DNA of 36,104 bases from a virus. Under the pieces are notes generated by a model that was not told the origin of the DNA, did no database searches, and worked only from the letters and a program-made list of their open reading frames with translations. Both the position numbers and the translations under genes were made by a program. Shown piece after piece: positions 21,781 to 30,138 of the stretch (positions are counted from its first letter, which is position 1; each line of letters starts with the position of its first letter). The stretch spans positions 1-36,104 of IMG/VR virus record IMGVR_UViG_3300009502_000123, one strand, 5' to 3'.

Positions 21781-23409
21781 ATGCTTGATCCCAACCTGTT
21801 GATGCGTAGAGCACTGCGATATGCTTGCGACGAACACGGTCTCAAAGTCAACAATCTACACCATATGCCCTTTGCTGCCAAACAGGCCTTAGAGGAGTAT
21901 GTGGTAGAGATTGCTGAAGATATGCGCTACAACCAACTCAAGTACTTCAGACCATTTGATCATCAACGCCGGTTCTTTCGCACAGGCTCCAGTCCACGCC
22001 GTGGTATTCTTGCTGCCAACCGTATTGGTAAAACTGTCAGCACCTGCTTTGAAACTGCAATGCACTTGACTGGTCGTTATCCAGCGTGGTGGGAAGGCAA
22101 ACGCTTTGACAAGCCTGTCAGCGCAATGGTAGCAGGCGAAGGTTGGAGTCAGGTTGCCCTAGTGTTGCAGGCTGAACTGTTGGGTACCAATGACATCAAG
22201 ATCCGTGATGCACTGGGCACGGGAGCCATTCCCCGTGACTGTATTGTGTTTGACACAATGCGTAATGATGGTGCCAACTGTATTGGTGTAGAAGTCAGAC
22301 ACAAGTCAGGTACCAACAGCTATCTATTGTTTGCCAACTACACACAAGAAGTACGACAGATGCAGGGTTTCAAACTGAACCTGGCCATCTTTGACGAACA
22401 ACCACCAGATGACTTCTTCTCAGAAATCGTTACTCGTACTGCCACAACACAGGGACAGGTATTGTGCTCGTTCACACCCCTAAAAGGTCTCAACGGACTG
22501 GTAAGTAAGTTTTGGCACCAAGAAGAAGGCTATGAACATATTAGAGTCAGCTGGGATGATGTGCCCGAATACGATCCCTGGGGCGAACCATTCTTATTAA
22601 ACTCAACAAGGCAACAACTTGAAAGAGACTATCTACCTCACGAACGCGATGCTCGTCGCAATGGTGTTCCTGTTATGGGCAAGGGAGCAGTGTTTCAGAT
22701 TCGAAACTGGCCCATTTATAATACTGGTGACTACGATTTTCGCAGTATGCCTGGCCTGTGCCGCATTATTAGTCTGGACTTGGGTCTAGTAAACGACAAG
22801 ACAGTTATATCATTGATGTACTGGCATCCCGAAGAACAGTTGGCCTGGCTGCACACACAGGTTGTGGTCAAGGGCACAGAAGAAGCCAACCCCACCAACT
22901 ATATCAATCATCTAATGCGCCCCGAAGTGTTTGGCACGCCTATTGTGCTGCCCGCAGATGCCAACAGTCAAGGTCGTTACACAATGAGCAGCCAAAGTCT
23001 ACGCGAGTTCTTTGAACAGTATGAACTCAATGTGCATCCTGAGGCCATTATGAACCCGCCAGATGATCAAGGACGCAGAACCAACCACAAGAGTTTTGGT
23101 ATAAATGTGATGCGACAAATGTTGGAGCAGGGCACTCTGCAGATCAATGCCAACTGCACAGAGTTTCTACGAGAAGCACAAAACTACTATGTGGATGAAC
23201 GGGGACGCTTCAGTGATCCCGATGACTGCATTGACAGTGCTCGCTATGGATTGATAGGATGCCTACAGGGCATAGCTGAACCCTATGATGGACGCAGCCC
23301 ACAACAGCGCATTGCCACTGCTCGACACAATCTACGGGTAATGACAGCCACAAAGAACCGTCAATACGAAACAGATCCACTCAAGCGTGTCTACAGTTCC
23401 AGCGAATAA
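21781..23409 (+). CDS. terL: Terminase large subunit
   Basis: 542 residues, the usual length. ATPase part: Walker A AANRIGKT (78 to 85), Walker B LAIFDE (201 to 206) followed by a coupling motif near LCSFTPLKG (228 to 236). Nuclease part (RNase H fold): first Asp in RIISLDLGLVNDKT (D333) and the last acidic motif in DPDDCIDSARYGL near residue 480. It pumps DNA into the procapsid and cuts the concatemer. AAGGATTCTAA ending in the previous stop gives the ribosome site. The gene context (small subunit, portal) agrees. Confidence 0.95.
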   Translation: MLDPNLLMRRALRYACDEHGLKVNNLHHMPFAAKQALEEYVVEIAEDMRYNQLKYFRPFDHQRRFFRTGSSPRRGILAANRIGKTVSTCFETAMHLTGRYPAWWEGKRFDKPVSAMVAGEGWSQVALVLQAELLGTNDIKIRDALGTGAIPRDCIVFDTMRNDGANCIGVEVRHKSGTNSYLLFANYTQEVRQMQGFKLNLAIFDEQPPDDFFSEIVTRTATTQGQVLCSFTPLKGLNGLVSKFWHQEEGYEHIRVSWDDVPEYDPWGEPFLLNSTRQQLERDYLPHERDARRNGVPVMGKGAVFQIRNWPIYNTGDYDFRSMPGLCRIISLDLGLVNDKTVISLMYWHPEEQLAWLHTQVVVKGTEEANPTNYINHLMRPEVFGTPIVLPADANSQGRYTMSSQSLREFFEQYELNVHPEAIMNPPDDQGRRTNHKSFGINVMRQMLEQGTLQINANCTEFLREAQNYYVDERGRFSDPDDCIDSARYGLIGCLQGIAEPYDGRSPQQRIATARHNLRVMTATKNRQYETDPLKRVYSSSE

Positions 23410-23415
23410 AAAATA

Positions 23416-23423
23416 CATAAATA
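23416..23423 (+). promoter_or_regulatory. CATAAATA motif before the portal gene
   Basis: CATAAATA in the gap after the terminase stop, 23 bases before the portal ATG, followed by AGGAAATC. It fits the NATAAATA form of T4-type late promoters. Confidence 0.55.
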
Positions 23424-23446
23424 ATAAACACAACAGGAAATCCCGA

Positions 23447-25723
23447 ATGTTAGATTTACGCAATGTAGTCATCAGCAACCTAAACGATCACAGTGGCGAA
23501 ATGGCCCGTTTCGTAAAAATGAAGAGCTTGCTGGACCAAAAATGTGCAGCCAACCTGCGTTTGTTGGCCACAAAGAACAACATCAACCGCACAGCCGATT
23601 ATCACTACCTCAACCTTGCCATTGAGGACAGCACTGCTCCTGTCAATGGATTGGACTATATCCATCCGGTGGTCAAACCCGTAGTTGATTATGCCTCAAG
23701 TGTCATTACCAAAGGTATTGCACAAAATGGCGAGATCAACTTTGAGTTTGTGGCCGACAATGAAGCAGACGAAGCGGCAGCGAGACAGGCAACGGAGATG
23801 GTTCACAAGATCATTAACCAAAACAATGATCCGCACTTTATACTACAACACTGGACAATGGATGCTTGCCTACACAAAAATGGCGAGATGATGGTCAGTC
23901 CAATGCGTGAACAGATTGTGCGCTATGTCAAAACGCAAGGCACGCTAGATCAACTTCGTGCATTTGAAACACAAGCAGAAGAAGCAGGACTCCGAGCCAA
24001 ACGCCGCAGTCGTCGTAAGTTGTCTGTGGATCACACACGAGTACTACACGAAACACAACAGTTCCTACAAGGCATTCCTGCTGTACAACGAGCACAGCAC
24101 ATCCAAGACACAATGGATAAACTGCGAGCTGGTGCTGATGGCGACTTTGAATCTGCTGAACAGGTCACAGACTTGCCAGACCTAGAAGTAGATGGAGCAC
24201 ACGCCGCTATTCGTGACAGCGTGAATCGCAACACCATATATGAAGCCAGCTACAAGATGACTGGCTACAACCTAAACATCAAGTTCCGTCCCATAGCCCA
24301 ACACTATTGGATGTGCGATCCTACTGTGATCAGCATTGAAGAACAACCATTCTGTGGTTACTACAAACCAATGAGTATACAGGAAGCAACTGAACTGTAT
24401 CCTGACATTGATTTGGAGCAGTTCAAGATCTATGCCGAATACAGTAATGTTGGTAGTTACCAGGCAGGTAGTTTGTTAAACAACTTGGCCATTCACGCTC
24501 GTGACTCAGTACCTATCAATGGTTTGCCAGCACAAGGTTATAGTGCTCAAGAACCAGAAGCCCGTCAAGTCACAGTGCTCACAGTATGGAACCGCTATGA
24601 CATTGACAATGATGGCGAGCTTGAACTGATTGAACTGATCTACTCTGGTCAGTATGTTATTTCAGCCCGTGAAGTTGAGTTCATTCCTGTGGCCAATATG
24701 GTACCAAAACCCTTGCCACAAAACTTCTATGGTATGAGCATTGCTGAATCAGTTATTCCTATGCAGGAGTATATGACATCAGGTCACCGTGCCGAACTAC
24801 AGTTGGGCTTGTTGCAATCAACCAGTCGTATTGGTGTTAAACCAGACCGTCTAGACTTTGAAGAACTGGCTGATGGTGAAGCAGCAATCTTTATTTTGGA
24901 CAGCAAGTTCAATCCTGCCACCGACATCTATCAAATCCCGGGACCCACAGGCGACATTCGTTTCATTGACCAGGCTATGAACCGTCTACAACAAGACAGT
25001 ATGGCTATGGTTGGTATGACCACTCCACAAGATGTGTTCAACCCAGAAGTTATGGATCCAGGTAACTCAGGTGCCAAACTAAACTTGGCTTTAAGTCCAA
25101 ACCAAATCATTCAAGACAACACTGTGAAGAATGCTGCCGAAGGTCTTAAGGATGCCATTTGGTTGATCTGGCGTACACTGATTGCACACGGTGATGACTA
25201 TGGTGTCAAGAAACTGGCACAACAGTTCCACCCCGAAGGCCGGGCAGAGTTTATGGACTACGAAAACTTCGACAATATGAACTACAACGAACGCAAGACC
25301 ATTCACATTGATCTTGCTCTAGGTATGAAGTCAGAAGAAAACAGTCTACAACGCCTACAGGTCATCAAACAGGCACAAATGGGTCTAACACAAGAAGTCA
25401 CAGCTGGAGTTGCAAGTGGTGCATTGACTGTGAACAGCTTCAAGAAGATTCGCAAGCCCTACGAAGATATGTTGTATGTGTTGGGTGTCAAAGACTGCGA
25501 TACCTATTTGCCCACAGCTGATGAAGTTATGGAAATGGTCAAACAAAGCCAAGCTGCCAAACAGCAACAAGGTCCAAGTCCAGATGATCAGAAGAAAACT
25601 GCTGATGCACAACTTGCACAAGCACGAGCACAAGAGATCATTGCGGATATGAATGGCAATGACGCTAAACGACAACTTGAAGGTTATGCCCTAATGGGAC
25701 AACACAAGGCCCGTGCCTTCTAA
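23447..25723 (+). CDS. Portal protein (P22/SU10 type)
   Basis: 758 residues from the ATG at 23447, which has AGGAAATCCC upstream; a frame opening at 23387 would overlap the terminase gene and lacks such a site. Length fits large P22-like portals (725 residues). Portal-typical segments include PIAQHYWMCDPTVISIEE, MVPKPLPQNFYGMSIAESVI and the long stem helices near DIRFIDQAMNRLQQDSMAMV. Twelve copies form the DNA channel at one vertex. The C-terminal 60 residues are Gln/Lys/Ala-rich and helical (barrel-like). Direct placement after the terminase supports the call. Confidence 0.88.
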   Translation: MLDLRNVVISNLNDHSGEMARFVKMKSLLDQKCAANLRLLATKNNINRTADYHYLNLAIEDSTAPVNGLDYIHPVVKPVVDYASSVITKGIAQNGEINFEFVADNEADEAAARQATEMVHKIINQNNDPHFILQHWTMDACLHKNGEMMVSPMREQIVRYVKTQGTLDQLRAFETQAEEAGLRAKRRSRRKLSVDHTRVLHETQQFLQGIPAVQRAQHIQDTMDKLRAGADGDFESAEQVTDLPDLEVDGAHAAIRDSVNRNTIYEASYKMTGYNLNIKFRPIAQHYWMCDPTVISIEEQPFCGYYKPMSIQEATELYPDIDLEQFKIYAEYSNVGSYQAGSLLNNLAIHARDSVPINGLPAQGYSAQEPEARQVTVLTVWNRYDIDNDGELELIELIYSGQYVISAREVEFIPVANMVPKPLPQNFYGMSIAESVIPMQEYMTSGHRAELQLGLLQSTSRIGVKPDRLDFEELADGEAAIFILDSKFNPATDIYQIPGPTGDIRFIDQAMNRLQQDSMAMVGMTTPQDVFNPEVMDPGNSGAKLNLALSPNQIIQDNTVKNAAEGLKDAIWLIWRTLIAHGDDYGVKKLAQQFHPEGRAEFMDYENFDNMNYNERKTIHIDLALGMKSEENSLQRLQVIKQAQMGLTQEVTAGVASGALTVNSFKKIRKPYEDMLYVLGVKDCDTYLPTADEVMEMVKQSQAAKQQQGPSPDDQKKTADAQLAQARAQEIIADMNGNDAKRQLEGYALMGQHKARAF

Positions 25724-25725
25724 GA

Positions 25726-25733
25726 TATAAATA
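25726..25733 (+). promoter_or_regulatory. TATAAATA motif after the portal gene
   Basis: Exact TATAAATA, immediately after the portal stop and 20 bases before the ATG at 25753, which has GGAATAGAA. Identical to the T4 late promoter consensus. Confidence 0.55.
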
Positions 25734-25752
25734 ACTTTAGATTGGAATAGAA

Positions 25753-26106
25753 ATGTTGACACAAGAAACGATTGATGCGTTTAACAATCGCCTGACCATT
25801 GACTTGAACAGTATCAAGAAGATGACAGCGGCACAGTTAGATCGTGTCAAGACACAGGGCAGTCAAGCTGAAAACTTGATTGCCAATAGAGATTTTGCCC
25901 AGTTTGTTCATACATTCAAGTTTGAACGAATGGACCAACTTAGTGAGATCCAAGGACACACTGAGGATGATGATAAGAAACGAGTTGCTATCATTAATCA
26001 GATAGCAGGCGTAGATGAGTTTGTGAAGTCGCTGCGACGAGCAGTGTACTTCCGAGACCGAGTGGTAAGCCAACAGAACAAAGGTTCTGACAGCCCCAAC
26101 TCATAA
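25753..26106 (+). CDS. Small helical head-module protein, function unknown
   Basis: 117 residues, fully helical and charged (IDLNSIKKMTAAQLDRVKTQ, RVAIINQIAGVDEFVKSLRR). It lies between portal and scaffold genes. A small assembly factor is plausible; no family is recognised. Confidence 0.6.
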   Translation: MLTQETIDAFNNRLTIDLNSIKKMTAAQLDRVKTQGSQAENLIANRDFAQFVHTFKFERMDQLSEIQGHTEDDDKKRVAIINQIAGVDEFVKSLRRAVYFRDRVVSQQNKGSDSPNS

Positions 26107-26123
26107 TGAAAGGAAATCCTTAA

Positions 26124-27332
26124 ATGGAAAACATAGTGCAGGACCGCCCTAATCTCATTCCTGAGACGGTACCGGTTCAAAAAGTCGATAGTGGTTTAGA
26201 TGCAATAGCAGCCAAAATGGCCGCAATGAAAGAAATGACATTGCGTAACCAAATGACAGCTACTAACACAGTCGAAGCAGGGTCAGAAACACCGGCAGGT
26301 GCCAATGCTCCTGTGGCCCCAGAGGGAGTCAAAGTTGACGACAATGTCGACAGCGATACCGATTTAGTAGAGCCAGAAGTTGTTGAACCAGAAGCAGAGT
26401 ATAGTGAAGGCAATGATGAAGCAGTAGCCCCAGATCAAGATGATCAGGTAAGCGGTGCAGATTCAACAAGCGAGGACTTGATCGACTTCTTAGATTTCGC
26501 AGAGACTAATCCGAACGCCAAGTTCAAGTTTATGCGTAATGGTAAGGAGATCACGATTGATGCCAAGAAAGCCGCAGCCATACTGGGTCAAGGTGCAGCA
26601 ATAAGCGAAGATGCAAGACAGTTGAAGATTGAAAAAGCTGAGTTTGATGAATATCTACAAACAAAGCGAGCGGAACAAGAAGGTCTTGTTCTGGCAATGG
26701 AGTTTACTGTAAGACCTCAACTACAAAAGGCTTACGATGAAATCATAAAAACGCAACAGTACCAAAATACTTTTGCACAACAGTTGGCTGCTACGAACGA
26801 TCCTGCACAACAGGCCCGTATTCGTGCAAATATGCAACAAAACGAAAACTATATTCGCCAACAAAGCGATCTAGTTAAACAGTTGAAGCCAAATGTTGAT
26901 CAGTTCTATGACATTCGTAAGCAGCAGGTAGCTGAAGCCTTGGAAACCAGTCGTAAAAACTTTAAGGACAAAGATCTGCGAAACAGTGTTGTCTACAATG
27001 AAATACGCGACAAGGTTGCTGACGGCTGGGATGGTGCCCGTAGACAACTAGTGCCAGGCATTGATAACATTGATCTAATCGTAAGCGACGAACACATTAT
27101 GTCGTTGGTGCGAGACGGATTGAAGTATCGTGATAGACCCAAGACTCGCAGTGCTGGTGGCAGCATTGCAGCATTGACCAATCGCAAGAGTAGCAGTAAT
27201 CTACCTAGTCCAAAATCAACAGATACTTTCGGAGATCTTCGAGAAAAAGCCAGGGGCGGCGATACAAAAGCCGCAGATAATCTACTGATGCAGCAGTTGA
27301 ACGCACTTCGTTCGCAGCGCAGAGGTAGATAA
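26124..27332 (+). CDS. Scaffolding protein candidate
   Basis: 402 residues with GAAAGGAAATCC before the ATG. The first 120 residues are acidic and disordered (Glu/Asp/Val/Pro), then a conserved-looking helical start (DLIDFLDFAETNPNAKFKFM), a long Gln/Lys/Glu helix-rich centre (about 165 to 275), and a basic C-terminus ending RSQRRGR. Acidic N-terminus, coiled-coil centre and basic C-terminal end that can bind capsid protein are the classic layout of scaffolds. It sits directly before the major capsid gene. Confidence 0.75.
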   Translation: MENIVQDRPNLIPETVPVQKVDSGLDAIAAKMAAMKEMTLRNQMTATNTVEAGSETPAGANAPVAPEGVKVDDNVDSDTDLVEPEVVEPEAEYSEGNDEAVAPDQDDQVSGADSTSEDLIDFLDFAETNPNAKFKFMRNGKEITIDAKKAAAILGQGAAISEDARQLKIEKAEFDEYLQTKRAEQEGLVLAMEFTVRPQLQKAYDEIIKTQQYQNTFAQQLAATNDPAQQARIRANMQQNENYIRQQSDLVKQLKPNVDQFYDIRKQQVAEALETSRKNFKDKDLRNSVVYNEIRDKVADGWDGARRQLVPGIDNIDLIVSDEHIMSLVRDGLKYRDRPKTRSAGGSIAALTNRKSSSNLPSPKSTDTFGDLREKARGGDTKAADNLLMQQLNALRSQRRGR

Positions 27333-27342
27333 AAAAAGAAGA

Positions 27343-27350
27343 CATAAATA
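27343..27350 (+). promoter_or_regulatory. CATAAATA motif before the major capsid gene
   Basis: CATAAATA 17 bases before the capsid ATG, in a 35-base A-rich gap, followed by AAAAGGAAAATAA. The expected leader is about 10 bases. Confidence 0.55.
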
Positions 27351-27367
27351 AATCAAAAGGAAAATAA

Positions 27368-28702
27368 ATGTCATTTATCTCAACATCAACCATTGGCAAC
27401 GGAACAGGTACCTACCAAACTGATATCGTTGTTAAGGATTTGGACCTAGATGTGTCCAACCGCGTCAAAGACGACACCCCCGTATTGAATATGTGTATGG
27501 CTAAGAAACGCAAAGTTGTTTCTACATTGCCACTATGGACAAACGATGTGTATCGTCTACCACAAACTCAAGCTCAGCTTGAAGGTGCTGCTGTTAGCAA
27601 TACACAAGTAGAAGCCAACCAGCGTGCCAACTTGGGTAACTACACACAGATCTTCTCAACAGTTGTTGGTGCCACAGGTACTGCTCGTGCTGTTGAACAA
27701 GCTGGTGGTGATCCTCAAGCATACCAAGAAGTAAAACAGTTGATCGAACTGATGTTCGATGTGGAAGCACAAATCGTTCGTGCTGACCAAATCGGTACTA
27801 AGTATTCTGGTCAGAGCGGTTTGGCTTCTGGTGTTGGTATTCCAGCAACAGTATTCACATACCCTACAGGCGATGCTAACCCAAACAACACCAGCGCCAA
27901 TGTCACAGTTGCAGCTTACGGTGTTCAAACAACTACTAGTGCTACTGGTCGTCGTATGGGTTCTTTGAACGCATTCGCAGGTACACACAGTTTCAACCCA
28001 GTTGGATCTGGCACATACTACACAGTTTACAACAACGAATCTAGTGATACTACTACACAAGGTACTGGTAACACTTGGGTTGTTGGTGGTAGCTTGGTAA
28101 GTGGTAGCTTGTCTAACACAGGTGAAGGTCTAGGATCTAGTTTCTATTCTTACACTGGCGTGTTGCAACAGTTCGCTCCATCGTTGTACAAACAGTTGGT
28201 TACAACTGCTGAACAACGCTTCAACGCAAAAATCCGCACTATTGTTTGCCCAACAAGTTTGCGTACACACCTTTCTGATACAATGCCTACAAGCCGTAGT
28301 ATCAACCGTGTGAACAGCGAGCGTGGTGACACTATTGCTACATACGAAGGCGACTTCAACTACACATACGAGATTTTCGATTCTTGGATTATGGATCAAG
28401 TTGGTTCTGGTAACCAGATCTACTTCTTGAACGAAGAAGTCTTGCAATGGGGTAGCTTGCGCGACCTAGGACCTAACAATGAAATCTTCTCGAACGCAGA
28501 TGCGAGTCTTGATCAGTTCATTATGGAAGGTACATTGATTGTTCGTAACCCAGCTGGTGTTGCTGCTCTGCACGACATCTCTGCAAGCGGTCAAAGTGTA
28601 TCGTTTGGTTCTGGCAACGGCGGTGCTTCTAGCATCATCGGTGGAACTCGACCAGCAAGCAATGTGGTACGCTTGAATGCGTGGGACAATGCCAGCTTCT
28701 GA
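27368..28702 (+). CDS. Major capsid protein, SU10 (DUF5309) type
   Basis: 444 residues. The order of motifs fits the SU10 capsid family: NRVKDDTPVLNMC (start of the fold), LWTNDVYRLPQTQAQLEGAA, the RANLGNYTQIFSTVVGATGT strand with ARAVEQAG, a long spine helix (YQEVKQLIELMFDVEAQIVR), GRRMGSLNAF, and near the end RTIVCPTSLRTHLS and YEIFDSWIMDQVGSGNQIYF. This family adopts the HK97 fold and builds podovirus heads. A Gly/Thr/Ser-rich insertion lies between about residues 180 and 270. GroEL dependence would fit the GroES-like gene of this phage. A terminator follows the stop. Confidence 0.92.
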   Translation: MSFISTSTIGNGTGTYQTDIVVKDLDLDVSNRVKDDTPVLNMCMAKKRKVVSTLPLWTNDVYRLPQTQAQLEGAAVSNTQVEANQRANLGNYTQIFSTVVGATGTARAVEQAGGDPQAYQEVKQLIELMFDVEAQIVRADQIGTKYSGQSGLASGVGIPATVFTYPTGDANPNNTSANVTVAAYGVQTTTSATGRRMGSLNAFAGTHSFNPVGSGTYYTVYNNESSDTTTQGTGNTWVVGGSLVSGSLSNTGEGLGSSFYSYTGVLQQFAPSLYKQLVTTAEQRFNAKIRTIVCPTSLRTHLSDTMPTSRSINRVNSERGDTIATYEGDFNYTYEIFDSWIMDQVGSGNQIYFLNEEVLQWGSLRDLGPNNEIFSNADASLDQFIMEGTLIVRNPAGVAALHDISASGQSVSFGSGNGGASSIIGGTRPASNVVRLNAWDNASF

Positions 28703-28729
28703 TCTTAACGATTAGTCTGCATAGACCGG

Positions 28730-28756
28730 AAGGGCCTTTAGGGGCCCTTTCTTTTT
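28730..28756 (+). terminator. Rho-independent terminator after the capsid gene
   Basis: AAGGGCC (28730 to 28736, with A at 28730 and 28731) pairs with GGCCCTT (28743 to 28749) around a 6-base loop; TTTCTTTTT follows. It separates capsid expression from the downstream tail genes. Confidence 0.85.
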
Positions 28757-28760
28757 GACG

Positions 28761-28767
28761 CTAAATA
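28761..28767 (+). promoter_or_regulatory. CTAAATA motif after the capsid terminator
   Basis: CTAAATA ends 4 bases before the ATG at 28772; no Shine-Dalgarno is present, and a terminator stands just upstream. The gene therefore needs its own start of transcription, and a leaderless mRNA is the simplest reading. Confidence 0.55.
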
Positions 28768-28771
28768 CTTG

Positions 28772-29395
28772 ATGAACACAACAAATGAATTCGATGGTTA
28801 CAACGATAAAAGTTATCTAAACCCTGAAGATGAGCCAGAGTTTAACGAAGATAGTCATCGTTGGGACCGAGGTGGACTAGCCACCGATGAAAATGGAATA
28901 GCTGATCGTTTACTAAAAAACGACAAACTTTACAACACAATGAAGGGCGACTGGAGTCGCGAAGGACTTAACCTCAGCAAGAATGTCAAGACCACTACTG
29001 GTCGTGTTGATGGCAAGTTCTTTATGACCAAAGAACAGTTCAACATCCCCCGCATCATTGAAGTTTGTCAAGATTATCGCAAGCGTGCCGAAGCAGGTTA
29101 TATGGATCCTCTAGCACCAGTTATGCCCGATGGCAAACTAGGCTACAAGTGGATGGAACTGCCAGAAGTTATTGCTTGGGAAATATCAACCAAATACTTT
29201 GGCGGTATGCCTTGGGCCGCTATCAAAAGAGACCGTGGACTCAAGGCACAGTTCTATCGGGTAGTAGAAAAAGAATACAATGCTTTTGTCTGTTATCCTG
29301 GTGGCCGGTTACCAATACCAATAGATGTCCCATATCCCACAGCGGTAGGACAAAAAGCCTTTTTTGAAGGCGCAAACTTCGCAGGAAAACAATAA
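28772..29395 (+). CDS. Head-completion or connector protein candidate, function unknown
   Basis: 207 residues from the ATG at 28772. Acidic N-terminus, then motifs FFMTKEQFNIPRIIEVCQ and LPEVIAWEISTKYFGGMPW. No recognised family. It lies between the capsid gene and the adaptor candidate and its stop overlaps the next ATG (TAATG), which suggests a head-tail joining role. Confidence 0.6.
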   Translation: MNTTNEFDGYNDKSYLNPEDEPEFNEDSHRWDRGGLATDENGIADRLLKNDKLYNTMKGDWSREGLNLSKNVKTTTGRVDGKFFMTKEQFNIPRIIEVCQDYRKRAEAGYMDPLAPVMPDGKLGYKWMELPEVIAWEISTKYFGGMPWAAIKRDRGLKAQFYRVVEKEYNAFVCYPGGRLPIPIDVPYPTAVGQKAFFEGANFAGKQ

Positions 29396-30126
29396 TGTCA
29401 ACATTCATCCCAGACGCAAATGGCCTTGTAGCATTTGTAGAATCATTTACAGGCAGCAGCAACGACCAAGAGATCAAAGACTGTATCTACTTGGCCGAAC
29501 TGTCAATGCGTAACATCGAACTGCCAGCCTTGAGAACCAATCCTTGGACCACAACTGGCACAGCCGATCAATGGGGTGCAGTGCCTATTCCATCTGATAT
29601 GAACAGACCCATCTTGTTCTTTAATCAAGGACCACAAAGCAGTTCCAGCACTGGAGCAGGTCCCTGGATTGTCTATGATCGCATTGGTGATCGTGATATG
29701 ATTACAGAACAGTTGGTACAGAATCTGTATCTCAACCCAGTCAACATCTCTGAAGTCTATCGCGGACAGTTCAGTGAAGTAGGCCAGAAGTATGAGTTTA
29801 CTCCTGCTCTAACACAAGGAACTGTGATTAACTTGTACTACTTTACAACTTGGCCATTGTTGTTCACAGTGGAAAGTGATGGAGTTACACAGGTATTAAA
29901 TAATGTAGTATTGCAAAGCTGGCCCGAAGGTTATATCTACGGCACACTACGCGAATACTATCTGAAACGCAAGATGCCCGAAGATGCTGCTGTATGGGAC
30001 AAGAAGTTCCAAGAGGCCTGGAACATTGTTGAGGATCAAAACAACAAAGGCAAATGGTCAGGTGGACACAACAAACTGACCAGCGTATTCCAACCACGCC
30101 GTAACCAAAGATACAGCACACGATAA
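29395..30126 (+). CDS. Head-tail adaptor (tail tubular A-like) candidate
   Basis: 243 residues, in the size range of T7 gp11 (196) and related adaptors. The early helix NDQEIKDCIYLAELSMRNIE, then the beta-rich section AVPIPSDMNRPILFF and a C-terminal helical piece (LREYYLKRKMPEDAAVWDKK, then FQEAWNIVEDQNNKGK) match the general adaptor layout of an N-terminal helix pair, a beta domain and a C-terminal helix around a Trp-Glu region. Position after the capsid gene agrees. Homology itself was not tested. Confidence 0.65.
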   Translation: MSTFIPDANGLVAFVESFTGSSNDQEIKDCIYLAELSMRNIELPALRTNPWTTTGTADQWGAVPIPSDMNRPILFFNQGPQSSSSTGAGPWIVYDRIGDRDMITEQLVQNLYLNPVNISEVYRGQFSEVGQKYEFTPALTQGTVINLYYFTTWPLLFTVESDGVTQVLNNVVLQSWPEGYIYGTLREYYLKRKMPEDAAVWDKKFQEAWNIVEDQNNKGKWSGGHNKLTSVFQPRRNQRYSTR

Positions 30127-30138
30127 TAAGGACGAGTA

